DNA of 64,000 bases from Epilithonimonas sp. JDS (GCF_021261315.1 NZ_JAJSAX010000003.1:62001-126000), one strand, 5' to 3'. Shown: positions 9,836 through 20,041, numbered from the stretch's first letter. The notes: generated by a model not told the origin, from the sequence alone. Program-made: numbers and translations.

Positions 9836-11260
9836 TTATTTTTTCTGAAAACTCCAGTAATCGAAATTAAAAAGCTCACGACCTGCCGTGATATTTTTTC
9901 CCTGAAAGACAAAATACACATCGTGAACGCCTGAAACGGATTCTGAAATTTTGGCTGTTAAAGTTTTCCAGATGTCCCAACCTCCTGTTCTCGGTACTTC
10001 AATTTGTGCTAATTTTGTTCCTTTAACACTGTCTAAACGGACTTCCAGAATTCCTCCGTCAAGCCCGGAAGCTATTGAAGCTGAAAATGCAGAAACTCCC
10101 TGATTTCCGAAATCTACAGAACGGACTTTAATGAATCCATTCACTCGAGTTTCAGTTACATAAACTCCGGTTTTCTTATTTTCAGCGGTTTTGCATTTCT
10201 CGGACCAGGCCATCATTTCCGCTTCGTTTCTTTTATAAGGATTTACCGTTGAAACCGGATTTACGCCTTCTTTGGTCATTGCAATTTTCGGAATGCTTCC
10301 ATCAGAATTATATTTGAATTCTTCAATCGCAGTCGACCTGCCATAGCTTCCTGCACCCGGCAATAATCCTGTGTGATAGAACAAGTAGGATTTCCCTTTG
10401 AAATCAATGATTCCGCCGTGGTTAGTAAAGCTGTTGGTCGGCTGATCGGTCATTATTTTGCCCTGATATTTCCAGGGACCTGTTGGTGATGAGCTTGTGG
10501 AGTAAGACAGACATTCTGTACGTCCGGTCATTCCTGCGTACATCAGATAATATTGTTTATTTCTTTTATAAAACCAAGGTCCTTCCACAAAAACATCTTC
10601 AAATTTCTCTTGCTTTTGCAAAACCTCATCACTTTTTCCGGGACGTCTGAGTCCGCCAAATGATTCCACCGACTGCGGAATTTCAGTAATTTTCCCTTCA
10701 TACGAAACCATATCTTTGTTGAGCTTTACATAAAAAAGATGACCATTGCCCCAATAGAGATACGCCTGTCCGTCTTCATCTATGAAAACCGTCGGGTCGA
10801 TATTATCCCAACTTCCTGTTGTAATCAGTGGTTTTCCGAGCGCATCTTTGAACGGTCCTGTCGGAGTATCTGAAACGGCAACACCAATTGCCATATCATT
10901 ATTAATGGTTTGAGCACAGATGTACCAATAAAATTTGCCGTTTCGCTGTATACATTGTGATGCCCAAGCGCGGTCACGAGCCCAGCTGAAGGATTCTAAG
11001 GAAATTGGAACACCGTGGTCTGTCCAGTTGACCATATCTTCGGATGAATGTACCCTCCATTTCGTCATATAATAAAAATCGTATCCCGGAATGTCGTCTC
11101 CTGTGTAAACGTACATTCTGTCTTTGTAAACCATTGGTGCAGGATCTGGTGAAAAATGAGTCTGGATGATCGGATTCTGTGCAAAAACGGCAATGCTGAA
11201 ACTGCATACAACCAGACTAATTAGTATTTTTATTTTTTTCATATTGAAATTAGTTTTCAT
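9836..11260 (-). CDS. GH43 glycosidase with C-terminal CBM6-like domain (paralog 2)
   Basis: Second of three similar GH43-CBM6 proteins; likely periplasmic arabinofuranosidase or xylosidase. Signal peptide, then base Asp in SPDPAPM, modulator Asp in NIDPTVF, acid Glu in VEGPWFYKR, and a CBM6-like C-terminus after NEAEMMAWSE. The ATG at 11260 overlaps the stop of the upstream GH31 gene by one base (TAATG), suggesting translational coupling. A second ATG at 11242 (MKKIKIL) gives a more typical signal peptide and may be the true start. It has an insertion (residues about 205-225, Lys/Glu-rich) before the acid Glu that paralog 1 lacks, so substrate details probably differ. Confidence 0.87.
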   Translation of the reverse strand: MKTNFNMKKIKILISLVVCSFSIAVFAQNPIIQTHFSPDPAPMVYKDRMYVYTGDDIPGYDFYYMTKWRVHSSEDMVNWTDHGVPISLESFSWARDRAWASQCIQRNGKFYWYICAQTINNDMAIGVAVSDTPTGPFKDALGKPLITTGSWDNIDPTVFIDEDGQAYLYWGNGHLFYVKLNKDMVSYEGKITEIPQSVESFGGLRRPGKSDEVLQKQEKFEDVFVEGPWFYKRNKQYYLMYAGMTGRTECLSYSTSSSPTGPWKYQGKIMTDQPTNSFTNHGGIIDFKGKSYLFYHTGLLPGAGSYGRSTAIEEFKYNSDGSIPKIAMTKEGVNPVSTVNPYKRNEAEMMAWSEKCKTAENKKTGVYVTETRVNGFIKVRSVDFGNQGVSAFSASIASGLDGGILEVRLDSVKGTKLAQIEVPRTGGWDIWKTLTAKISESVSGVHDVYFVFQGKNITAGRELFNFDYWSFQKK

Positions 11261-13842
11261 TAAAATTCTGACAAAACAGCACGACCATCATACAGAATGT
11301 TTCTGTTGATTATTTTACCATTCAAACCGATTACACTAATATTAAATGTTCTTTTTTGTGTAATTCCATCAAAAAATCCCTGACGTGAACCTATCTTCAA
11401 AGTTTTGTTTTTTTCATTCCAAGTAAATGGAATTATGCTGTAGTTTCCTTTTTCATAATTGTAGTTATCACCTTCATCTTCATAAAGTTCAAAAGAACCG
11501 TTTTCACCGCAATAGATTTTAATCGTCATTGCTTCATTTGATTTTTCAGAAGAATACTGCATTATCGGTCCGAAAGGGATGATAGAACCAGATTTGATGA
11601 ACAAAGGGATTTTGTTTTTGGAAGCATCGGCAATTAAATTTTGCCCACCCTCATAACTTTTATCCGTCCAGAAGTTGTACCACGAATTTCCTTTCGGAAG
11701 ATATACCTTCCACTCTTTCGCTTCCGGCATCGTGACAGGAGCAACCAATATGGATTTTCCAAACATATACTGATACGCCTGTTTTACAGCCTCCGAATCA
11801 TCTTTGAAATCCATAACCATCGGGCGCATTATTGTAGAATTATTGTGAGAAACTTCCCAAGATTGAGAATAGATGTAAGGCAATAACTGATATCGTAGAT
11901 TGATTAATTCCCGCATTTCTCCTTCTACTTTATCGCCGTATTTCCAGGGTTCTGTTTCGGATTGATAGCCGTGCGTCCTGAAAATCGGACAAAATACACC
12001 CCACTGAAACCAGCGCATCAAAATATCGTGGTATTTTGGGTCTGTATATTGAGACGAACCCGGACGGAAAAAGCCACCGATATCGGTTGTCCAATATGGC
12101 ATTCCGGTCAAAGAATAATTGAGTCCGGCAACAATCTGCCTTTTGTAGGTATCCCAATCCCAGCCGATGTCTCCCGACCAATTGATAGTCCCGTAACGTT
12201 GCTGACCTGGGAATGCAGACCGCGTTAATATCACTACTCTTTTATCAGGATTTGTTTTCCTTTGTCCTTCATAAACCGCCTGGCTTACGAACAAAGGATA
12301 AGTCAATCTGTAAAATTCTCCCACTCCGAAATACGTTTTCTTCCCTGCCAATGCATCATTTTCCGGTTCTGTGGCATCCATCCACCAGGAATCAACCCCG
12401 AATTTAAAAAGATTATCATTTAAAGCATTCCAATGAACATTTTGGGTTTTCGGATTATAAATATCAATCCACGGACTGTCCGGAATGTAAAGACCTTCAT
12501 AATCTTTTGCCACGACGGATTTTTTATCTAAATTTTCCCATACGGATATGGAGAATTTTGAATTTAATTGATGTAGTTCTTTAATGAACTGTTCCGGGTT
12601 GGGATAATTTTGTTCATCAAATTTCGGAACGCCCCATCCGTATTTTCCCCAATACTGCCAATCCTGAACAATCACATCCATCGGCAATTTTCTTTTTCTG
12701 AATTCTTTCACGGTCTCAACAAGATGCGAGGCCGAAGTGTATCGCTCCCTGCACTGCCAATATCCAAATGCCCATTTCGGAAGCATAGGAACTTCACCTG
12801 AAAATTCTCTATAAGCTTCTATGACTTCATCCGTATCATTGCCTGTAAAAAAAACATAATCCAAAGCTTTGCTGTTTGGCGAACGGAAAGTCGTGACATT
12901 ATTTGCTTCATTCAATTTTAAAGTGGGCGTATTGCTGGCTTTACAAACAACTTGTATTTGATGTTCACCAGCTTTCAACAGAATTTTTGTGCTTACAGCG
13001 GGAGGCAACCACAGATTGGATTGGTCAATGACTGGTTTTCCGTCGATTATCAATAAATGCCGGTTATCCATCTCGCCTAAATCGAGCATAAAAGTATATT
13101 CAGAATCTTTGTCTAAAGATAATTTGCCTTTGTATGAAGCCTGCTGTTGGGAAACTTTCACCGTTCCGCTGCTCGTAGTCACTTCTTTTTCTTCTCTGTT
13201 GGAATATGAATCTTTCTCAAGCACGACATTATTGTCCACAGGATTGAACCACGATAAACCGTACTGATGCCACAAAATACCATATCCTTTTGAAGAATAT
13301 AGGAAAGGCAAAGCAATTTGGCTATTGACCTGAATGAGTTTCCTGCTGATATTTTTCAAATTATAATGACCGTCCTGAAACTGTCCCAGCCCAAAAAAAT
13401 ATTCATCAGATGTTGTTTCAAAGCCCTGTTCTGCGATGTAGCAAGGCTCGGATGAAGCGGTATTGTTTGTTAATTTTCGGCTGTTTATTGCTTCAGACAG
13501 TAACACTTTTCCTTTTTTATCAAGAAAAGTAAGCTTGGAATTTTTTTTATCAAGCAAAACGGTAACATTTCCGGATTTGAGCTTTAAAAAATCTTTATTC
13601 TCAGAACATTTGAATTTTTGAACATCCTGCCTGTTGACCAAAACGAACTCACGCTCTTCTGCCGGTAAATCTTTTATCCATTGTATTCTAACCGCATTTT
13701 TATGAATCGGATTTATTTTCAAAATACCTTCTGACAACTGCACAACCACACCATCTTGATTGATGGTATGAGTGATATAAGTTTGTCCGTTCCCCATTAA
13801 AGGAGACAGAATAAAAAGGTAAACTAAGGTTTTCCAGTTCAT
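11260..13842 (-). CDS. GH31 alpha-xylosidase with PA14 insert
   Basis: Retaining GH31 enzyme, 860 residues with signal peptide (MNWKTL to NGQ). N-terminal beta-sandwich, then a PA14-like insertion at about residues 225-310 (SYKGKLSLDKDSEYTF to KLNEAN), a (beta/alpha)8 barrel from about 350, and C-terminal beta-domains. The nucleophile is the Asp of WWMDATEP and the acid/base the Asp of NWSGDIGWDW. PA14 inserts are known in GH31 alpha-xylosidases acting on xyloglucan, where they reach long substrates, so alpha-xylosidase is favoured over alpha-glucosidase. In this locus it could remove alpha-xylose from arabinoxylan side chains after L-galactose is taken off. The stop overlaps the start of the next GH43 gene by one base. 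Confidence 0.88.
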   Translation of the reverse strand: MNWKTLVYLFILSPLMGNGQTYITHTINQDGVVVQLSEGILKINPIHKNAVRIQWIKDLPAEEREFVLVNRQDVQKFKCSENKDFLKLKSGNVTVLLDKKNSKLTFLDKKGKVLLSEAINSRKLTNNTASSEPCYIAEQGFETTSDEYFFGLGQFQDGHYNLKNISRKLIQVNSQIALPFLYSSKGYGILWHQYGLSWFNPVDNNVVLEKDSYSNREEKEVTTSSGTVKVSQQQASYKGKLSLDKDSEYTFMLDLGEMDNRHLLIIDGKPVIDQSNLWLPPAVSTKILLKAGEHQIQVVCKASNTPTLKLNEANNVTTFRSPNSKALDYVFFTGNDTDEVIEAYREFSGEVPMLPKWAFGYWQCRERYTSASHLVETVKEFRKRKLPMDVIVQDWQYWGKYGWGVPKFDEQNYPNPEQFIKELHQLNSKFSISVWENLDKKSVVAKDYEGLYIPDSPWIDIYNPKTQNVHWNALNDNLFKFGVDSWWMDATEPENDALAGKKTYFGVGEFYRLTYPLFVSQAVYEGQRKTNPDKRVVILTRSAFPGQQRYGTINWSGDIGWDWDTYKRQIVAGLNYSLTGMPYWTTDIGGFFRPGSSQYTDPKYHDILMRWFQWGVFCPIFRTHGYQSETEPWKYGDKVEGEMRELINLRYQLLPYIYSQSWEVSHNNSTIMRPMVMDFKDDSEAVKQAYQYMFGKSILVAPVTMPEAKEWKVYLPKGNSWYNFWTDKSYEGGQNLIADASKNKIPLFIKSGSIIPFGPIMQYSSEKSNEAMTIKIYCGENGSFELYEDEGDNYNYEKGNYSIIPFTWNEKNKTLKIGSRQGFFDGITQKRTFNISVIGLNGKIINRNILYDGRAVLSEF

Positions 13843-13870
13843 ATTAAAATACTTTAGAATATTGTATTAT

Positions 13871-15877
13871 TTAATTCTGAATAAACTTATAATAAGCCAC
13901 ACCGTGCGCCGGAATATCCAGTGGCAGACTTTCGCTTGTGGTATTCAATTTTGCCAAATCTTTTTGCCTCCATAAATCACGAACAATTTGTTTTCTGGCT
14001 ATTCCCAGCTTTGAAAAATCTTTATAGGACATCTTCACTTTTTCCCTCCCGAAATTGGTGAAAGCAACTGCTTTTCCTCCGTCTTCCAGCTCTTTGACAT
14101 AAACTCTGAGCTCGCCGATGGTTTGAAGACAAATACCTTGTTTCCCCAATGCATCCTGATTGACGGCAATTACCTCATCATTCGTTAAAAGATTTAATGT
14201 AAAATCATCTAATTTTTCTAAATCACAACCAATAAGCAAAGGCGCTGAAAATATGCTCCAAAGGCTGATGTGGAGATACTGCTCGTCCGGTTTCAGCCGG
14301 CTTTTATGTGGATTCCCCCAGCCTACTTCGCCCACTACAAGCATATCTGCGTCGTTCCAATTGCCTGATTTCGCAAACGGAGCGGCTTTGTCCTGCGCCA
14401 ACGCAATGCTTTTGACACTTGCCCAAGTATCAGTAATATCATTGGTGGTTCTCCACGACTGCGCATCAACTTTATCGCCCCATTTCCAAACGTCTCCCAT
14501 CCCGTACTGACAAAGATTGTACACAATATCTCTCGGCTGCTGACGAAGTAAATCGCCCATTATTTTGAAAGGCTTTACTCCTTTTTCCGGGTCGCCTCCG
14601 CCCTGAAATGCGAGGGAAGGAACTTTAAAAGGGTCGTTTTCCGGCAGACCATCTATCACGCCGCCATAGCTGCACCAGTCATATTTTAAATAATCAATAC
14701 CCCATCTTGAATAGATTTCGGCATCTTGTTTTTCGTAACCGTAACTTCCGGCACATCCACCACAAGTCCAAGGGCCGGGCGATGAATAAATTCCCATCTT
14801 CAATCCGTTAGCGTGTACATAATCTGCAAGACCTTTCATATCCGGAAATTTTGAATTGGGAATAATAAATCCTTTTTCATCACGCATTTTGGGATGGTCT
14901 TTGGAATCCCGGTTGTACTGCCAGGAATCATCAATGTTGATGTAACTCCAACCGTGGTCTGCAAGACCGCTTTTAACCAAAGCATCGGCAGCTCGTTTTA
15001 CTTTATCGGCAGAGACTTCCAGACCGAAACAATTCCAACTGTTCCAGCCCATCGTTGGCGTGAGTGCAATCCGGTCTCCGCAATTTATTTTTAATTTTTT
15101 TGAAGTTTTTCCTTTTGCATTCTGAGCCATTAATTCCACTTTATAAATTCCTTTTTTATTCAATTTTCCAGTAATAATTCCGGTTTTCTGATCTATTTTT
15201 AATCCTTTTGGAAGACCTTTTACCGAGAAAGTCATTGGTCGTTCTCCTGTTGTCGGAATTCTAAACAGAAATGGAGATTCTGGACGAACGCCAAAAACTT
15301 TTGCAGAATTGATTTTTGGCGTTGCAGAAGCTTTTGGTGTTAAAATATATTCTTCCGATGAGATTGGATTGAATGTTTTTAAGGTATTCACTCCTGTGGT
15401 TTCAAATTTTGCATCAACCCAATTGGCGTGATCGTAATAAGGACCATTGCCACCATCGGTAACCAAGAGTTCAAGTTGATTGACACCTTCTAATGAAACC
15501 GATACAGGTTTAGCTTTATCGTCAAGATGCATCAATTCACTTGACCAAATCTTTTTATTATCTCCATAAATCTCAAATTCTACTGCCGGATCCTGCCCTT
15601 TAACTTCATCATCGAGTCCTACCAATGCCGTAAAATTCTTTGCTTTCCCATCTAATTTAATCAATAGAGAACTTTCGGCGTGTGTCCCGAAACCTCTTTT
15701 GAAAACTTCTCCAGCAATAGTCAATGGTTTTCCGGCTACGGAAGTATTGATGCCCGGAGTTCCGTGACCTTGTGTGGAAACACTGAGATCGAGCTCATCA
15801 AGCCAAACTACAGTCTGAGCATTTAACCAACATCCGGTAATTAAAAAACTGAAAATAAAGAGTTTAAATCTGTACAT
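13871..15877 (-). CDS. GH27 alpha-galactosidase or beta-L-arabinopyranosidase with NPCBM and Ig-like domains
   Basis: 668 residues, three domains. After a signal peptide comes an NPCBM-type carbohydrate-binding domain (about 22-155, with FKRGFGTHAES). A putative-Ig fold follows (about 185-265, FSVKGLPKGLKID). The GH27 barrel starts at TPTMGWNSWNCFG. The nucleophile is the Asp of YLKYDWCSYG and the acid/base is probably the Asp of SWRTTNDI. GH27 covers alpha-galactosidases and beta-L-arabinopyranosidases, and sequence alone does not separate them here. Location is probably periplasmic. It sits in the long operon between a GH43-CBM6 gene and the GH31-PA14 gene; the 178-bp gap upstream holds an inverted repeat. 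Confidence 0.88.
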   Translation of the reverse strand: MYRFKLFIFSFLITGCWLNAQTVVWLDELDLSVSTQGHGTPGINTSVAGKPLTIAGEVFKRGFGTHAESSLLIKLDGKAKNFTALVGLDDEVKGQDPAVEFEIYGDNKKIWSSELMHLDDKAKPVSVSLEGVNQLELLVTDGGNGPYYDHANWVDAKFETTGVNTLKTFNPISSEEYILTPKASATPKINSAKVFGVRPESPFLFRIPTTGERPMTFSVKGLPKGLKIDQKTGIITGKLNKKGIYKVELMAQNAKGKTSKKLKINCGDRIALTPTMGWNSWNCFGLEVSADKVKRAADALVKSGLADHGWSYINIDDSWQYNRDSKDHPKMRDEKGFIIPNSKFPDMKGLADYVHANGLKMGIYSSPGPWTCGGCAGSYGYEKQDAEIYSRWGIDYLKYDWCSYGGVIDGLPENDPFKVPSLAFQGGGDPEKGVKPFKIMGDLLRQQPRDIVYNLCQYGMGDVWKWGDKVDAQSWRTTNDITDTWASVKSIALAQDKAAPFAKSGNWNDADMLVVGEVGWGNPHKSRLKPDEQYLHISLWSIFSAPLLIGCDLEKLDDFTLNLLTNDEVIAVNQDALGKQGICLQTIGELRVYVKELEDGGKAVAFTNFGREKVKMSYKDFSKLGIARKQIVRDLWRQKDLAKLNTTSESLPLDIPAHGVAYYKFIQN

Positions 15878-15946
15878 TTTTAAAATTGATTAAGATGATT
15901 CATTGTATTTAAAAAAATATAGGATTGTCCATAACTTCACCTAGGT

Positions 15947-16040
15947 CTTCGACTCCGCTCAGACTGACATTGTTAAAACATTCCGATAAGCTCAATATGA
16001 CAACAGCTAGTTAGAGATGTCACACTGAGCGGAGTCGAAG
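15947..16040. repeat. 23-bp inverted repeat pair of the TTCGACTCCGCTCAG type
   Basis: A 23-bp arm at 15947-15969 (CTTCGACTCCGCTCAG then ACTGACA) and its inverted copy at 16018-16040 agree at 21 of 23 positions and enclose 48 bp. They could fold into a long hairpin in the mRNA between GH43 and GH27. The TTCGACTCCGCTCAG word recurs between genes in many Bacteroidota genomes as far as I recall; it looks like a REP-like element. Confidence 0.7.
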
Positions 16041-16055
16041 TGTCTGTGTACTTAT

Positions 16056-17447
16056 TTAACTTGCACTGAATTTCCACCAATCGAAGTAGAAAAGGTCTTT
16101 GCTTCCTTTGAATACGAAATACAAATCGTGAACGCCTTTAATATTTTTTACAGGAGATTTAATGGTTTTAAAGAGGTCGCCTTCCGCTTTTCCGGTTACC
16201 TGAACAGTTCCTAATATTGGTCCGTCCACCGCATCGGTATGAATTTCTATACTTCCGCCATTCATTGAAGCAATTGATACTTCCAGGAATTTGGTTCCTT
16301 TGGAAAAATCAACGCCCTGAACTTTAAGGTAATCGCCATTGTTAATAGATGAAACCACGAGACGGTCGGTAATTTTTTTGCCGGTGTCATAAGGATTATT
16401 TCTTTCCCATTCGGTCATTTTTTCTGTTTTCAAGCCTTCGCTGTAGGCGATGGTTTCCGCTTCTACTTTTTCATAAGGATTCAGTGTTGCTATTCTTTTT
16501 ACCCCTTCAGGATTCCAGAACGGTAGCTTTTGAATCGTACCATCGGCATTGTAAGTCAGTTCGCTCACACAAATGGAACGGCGCTCGTAATGCTTGCTTA
16601 TGGTTTGTTTTCCGAGATTATAATTGAAGCCGAAAACATAAGATTTTCCTTTGTAATCAATGATTCCGGGATGATTTCCGTTGGAACGTTTATCGCTGTC
16701 CATAATCATTCCCTTATATTCCCAAGGACCTGTTGCCGATTTTCCCATCGCATAACCGATTCCTTCCGGACAGCACGTTGAGGCATAAGCCATATAATAA
16801 TTCCCGTTTCGCTTCCACGCCCAAGGTCCTTCCTGATAATGAAATGGGTCGGGAGAACCTTTGACTTTGGCAATCGAAGGGTCTTTTACAACAGGTCCGT
16901 CAACAGAAATCATATCTTTATTGAGCTTTACGTACCATAAATTTGGATTTCCCCAATATAAGTAAGCCTGTCCATCATCATTAATGAGAACAGTAGGATC
17001 AATATCGTCGCTTGAATTTTTTACAAGCGGTTTTCCGATTGGGTCTTTGAACGGACCATACGGACTGTCGGCAACCAAAACACCGATTCCCCTCTGTCCG
17101 GGCATCGGACAATACATATAAAACTTGCCGTCTCTTTCTATGACTTGTGGAGCCCACGCTCCGTTTTCCGGGTCAGTCCATTTGAAATCCTTTAATGAAG
17201 CCACAACACCGTGATCGGTCCAGTTGACCATATCTGTTGAAGTGTATAGCAGCCAGTCTTTCATTTTAAATCCGAACGCATCATTTTCGTCGTGACTGGT
17301 GTACAAAAAAACGGTGTCTTTGTAAACCATTGGCGCAGGATCAGCCGTAAATTTGGTCTGAATGATGGGATTTTGTGCAGACAACGATAATCCTGTAAGC
17401 ATTAATCCAATATTTAAAGTATATTTTAAAACTGTTTTCTTAATCAT
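16056..17447 (-). CDS. GH43 glycosidase with C-terminal CBM6-like domain (paralog 3)
   Basis: Third GH43-CBM6 paralog, 463 residues, with signal peptide and mature start QNPIIQTKF. Catalytic acids: base Asp in TADPAPM, modulator Asp in DIDPTVL, acid Glu in YQEGPWAW. It differs from the other two by a Cys-Cys pair in the STCCPEGIGYAMG block and by a longer stretch before the CBM6-like domain. That domain starts near KVEAETIAYSE. The likely role is release of arabinofuranose or xylose from xylan oligomers in the periplasm. It is separated from the other two paralogs by GH27 and GH31-PA14. Confidence 0.87.
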   Translation of the reverse strand: MIKKTVLKYTLNIGLMLTGLSLSAQNPIIQTKFTADPAPMVYKDTVFLYTSHDENDAFGFKMKDWLLYTSTDMVNWTDHGVVASLKDFKWTDPENGAWAPQVIERDGKFYMYCPMPGQRGIGVLVADSPYGPFKDPIGKPLVKNSSDDIDPTVLINDDGQAYLYWGNPNLWYVKLNKDMISVDGPVVKDPSIAKVKGSPDPFHYQEGPWAWKRNGNYYMAYASTCCPEGIGYAMGKSATGPWEYKGMIMDSDKRSNGNHPGIIDYKGKSYVFGFNYNLGKQTISKHYERRSICVSELTYNADGTIQKLPFWNPEGVKRIATLNPYEKVEAETIAYSEGLKTEKMTEWERNNPYDTGKKITDRLVVSSINNGDYLKVQGVDFSKGTKFLEVSIASMNGGSIEIHTDAVDGPILGTVQVTGKAEGDLFKTIKSPVKNIKGVHDLYFVFKGSKDLFYFDWWKFSAS

Positions 17448-17514
17448 AATTCATTTTTTGAATTTAATATGTAATGATTTACTCTGTCTTGGTATTTCAA
17501 GAGTTTGATTATCA

Positions 17515-19980
17515 TTATTTAAGAATCACTTTAATATTTTTACCTGAATAAGCCACCGTTTTTTGCTGACCATCTGGAAGAATTATGGTAAAATTTCGGT
17601 TCTCAATCATTCCTTTATATTTTCCTTTTCGAGTGTCAATAGTTAGTGTATGGGATTTGTCATTCCAATGCATTGGTATTTCTGTAAAATCTCCTTTTTC
17701 ATAGTTATAATTGTCGAATTCATCTTCGTACAAAACAAAATCTGCATCTGAACCCGGATAAACTTTAATAGTAAGATTATCCCATTTTTTTTCTGTCGCA
17801 TACTGAACATCCGGACCGAAAGGAATAATGCTTCCACCTTTTACATACAATGGAATACTTTGGATATTGACTGTTTTTTCGATTTCCTGTCCGCCGTTGT
17901 GCTTTGCATTGGTCCAGTAATCATACCATATAGAACTGGACGGAAGATAGACTTTGACGGTTTTATTTTGTGTAAAATCTACATCAACAGCAGAAGGTCC
18001 TTTTTGAGTTTCCTCTTTTTTATCCCAACCGGTTTGTTCGTTGGTTTTCATTATTTTTTCAGGGGTATATTGCGCATTCAGTATGGGAGCAACTAGGAAG
18101 GATTTCCCAAACATATATTCATTATTGATGTCCCAAACTTTTTTATCTTCTGCAAAATCCATTGCCAACGCTCTCATAAAACTCGACTGGTTTTTAGAAA
18201 CGTCCCTAGAAACAGAATAAATATAAGGTAACATACTATATCTTAATCTGATGAATTTCTCAACAGCATCATACACTGGCTTTCCTTTTTTTCCGAATTG
18301 GTAAATCTCTCTAGGAACATCGGCTCCGTGCGAACGCATCATCGGCGTGAAGGTTCCGTATTGCAACCAACGGACATACAATTCCTGAAACATTGGATTT
18401 TTTGAACCTGAACTCTCGCTCCAGCCTTTTTTATACGTGCCGGCAAAGAAGCCGCCGATGTCAGAATTGAAATTAGGGTTTCCAGTAAGGCTAAAATTTA
18501 AACCAGCCGGAACCTGATTGCGCAAAGATTCCCAGGAAGAATTGACGTCGCCCGACCAAGTATTTGCGGCATATCTTTGTTGACCCGCAAATGCAGACCT
18601 TGTTAAAATAAAAACTCTTTTATCACTTGTCGTTGCTCGCTGATGGTCATAAACCCCACCAACAGTCATTAATGGATAAGCATTTCTTACTTTTCGGAAA
18701 GATCCCAAATAAGTTTTGGTATCCAAATCTTCAGGTTTCTGGCTAAGATGGTCAGGTTCTGTAGAATCCATCCACCAGGTGTCTACGCCAAGACTGAAAA
18801 CACCCTTGTTCAGATATTTCCAGTAAATGTCTCTGGCTTCGGGATTGTAGGCATCGTAAACACGCACGCCTGAAGGATAATTCATATCAGGAGGCCAGAC
18901 TTCTCTGCCAGATTCCGGCCAAGTACCAAAATTGAAAAGCATTCCTTTTTTGTCCATTTCACGATATTGATTCGTCATCGGTCCGAATGACGACCAGATG
19001 GAAACAGACAAATGCGCATTCATCCCGTGGATGTCATTGATCATTTTTTTGGCATCAGGAAAATCGGGACTGATAAAATCCATTGCATTCCACTGATAAT
19101 TATTTCCCCAATATTGCCAATCCTGAATGATTCCGTCCAAAGGAACTTTCAAATCACGGTATTTTTTTACGACATCTACAATTTCATTCTGACTTTTATA
19201 ACGTTCTTTGCTTTGCCAATAACCATACGTCCATAACGGAAACATCGGAACATTTCCGGTAAGGTCACGCATCTTGGCAACTACACCGTCTGCATTTCCG
19301 CCATACATAAAATAATAATCCACGCCTTCTCCCACTTCGGAAGCGAAAGATGTATTCTGAGGATTATCTGTAAACTGAGTTGGCGAATAATTATCCCAAA
19401 AAATGCCATAACCTTTTACAGACTGGAAAAAAGGCACGAAATCCCAGGTATTGTTCTGCACCATTCTGATGTCCTGATTGCGTTGGGATAATTTCCCGTT
19501 TTGAAGGATTCCCAAACCATAAATCGGTTCGTCTTTTTCCAACTGAAAAGATTGGGTTACAGAATAAGTTGGACTTCCGGCATCATTGAAAGGTTTGAAA
19601 CTACTTCCGCTTTCTTTAAGAAGTTCTTCTCCGGATGTTGTTGTATAAGCAATTTCTCCGTTTTTTATATTAACTGATAATTGTAAATCATTTGTTTTTA
19701 TTAATAAAATATCTTTATTTTCCGTAACAGAGAATTTTGTTTTTTGCTCTTGTTTGATAACAGAAAGGCTGTTTTTTACAAATGATTTCCTTGCAGGATA
19801 TTTGATGATTCTTACTGTATGCGGTCCGTAAAACTTTACTTCCACATTTGTATTCTCAGCAGAAAAACTCAACCCCGAATCCGTTTTTTTGTAGGATTGT
19901 GCGCTGATACTCTGCTCTGCTCCGGATATTATTACAATCGTAACAATAAAAGCTTTTATGTTTATTTTTCTGAAATTCAT
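17515..19980 (-). CDS. GH31 alpha-xylosidase/alpha-glucosidase-type enzyme without PA14
   Basis: 821 residues with signal peptide (MNFRKINIK to SISAQ). N-terminal beta-sandwich, (beta/alpha)8 barrel from about residue 235 and C-terminal beta-domains. The nucleophile is the Asp of WWMDSTEPDH; the acid/base is the Asp of TWSGDVNSSW. Unlike the GH31 at 11.3-13.8 kb it has no PA14 insert, and it carries an extra charged stretch (about 650-690) before VKVYLPSS. The barrel is related to alpha-xylosidases (FPLWTYGYWQSKERY block). Substrate is inferred from context: alpha-linked xylose or glucose on xylan-derived or xyloglucan-derived oligomers. Probably periplasmic, in the long operon. Confidence 0.86.
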   Translation of the reverse strand: MNFRKINIKAFIVTIVIISGAEQSISAQSYKKTDSGLSFSAENTNVEVKFYGPHTVRIIKYPARKSFVKNSLSVIKQEQKTKFSVTENKDILLIKTNDLQLSVNIKNGEIAYTTTSGEELLKESGSSFKPFNDAGSPTYSVTQSFQLEKDEPIYGLGILQNGKLSQRNQDIRMVQNNTWDFVPFFQSVKGYGIFWDNYSPTQFTDNPQNTSFASEVGEGVDYYFMYGGNADGVVAKMRDLTGNVPMFPLWTYGYWQSKERYKSQNEIVDVVKKYRDLKVPLDGIIQDWQYWGNNYQWNAMDFISPDFPDAKKMINDIHGMNAHLSVSIWSSFGPMTNQYREMDKKGMLFNFGTWPESGREVWPPDMNYPSGVRVYDAYNPEARDIYWKYLNKGVFSLGVDTWWMDSTEPDHLSQKPEDLDTKTYLGSFRKVRNAYPLMTVGGVYDHQRATTSDKRVFILTRSAFAGQQRYAANTWSGDVNSSWESLRNQVPAGLNFSLTGNPNFNSDIGGFFAGTYKKGWSESSGSKNPMFQELYVRWLQYGTFTPMMRSHGADVPREIYQFGKKGKPVYDAVEKFIRLRYSMLPYIYSVSRDVSKNQSSFMRALAMDFAEDKKVWDINNEYMFGKSFLVAPILNAQYTPEKIMKTNEQTGWDKKEETQKGPSAVDVDFTQNKTVKVYLPSSSIWYDYWTNAKHNGGQEIEKTVNIQSIPLYVKGGSIIPFGPDVQYATEKKWDNLTIKVYPGSDADFVLYEDEFDNYNYEKGDFTEIPMHWNDKSHTLTIDTRKGKYKGMIENRNFTIILPDGQQKTVAYSGKNIKVILK

Positions 19981-20041
19981 TATTTCTATGATTATGGATT
20001 TGAATTAAATTTTAACAGCTTTAAAAACTGAAGATTAAATT

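Noticed and set aside
11260-19980. The two GH31 genes as a recent tandem duplication
   Set aside because: They differ in the PA14 insert, N-terminal domain and C-terminal stretches, so they are distinct family branches.
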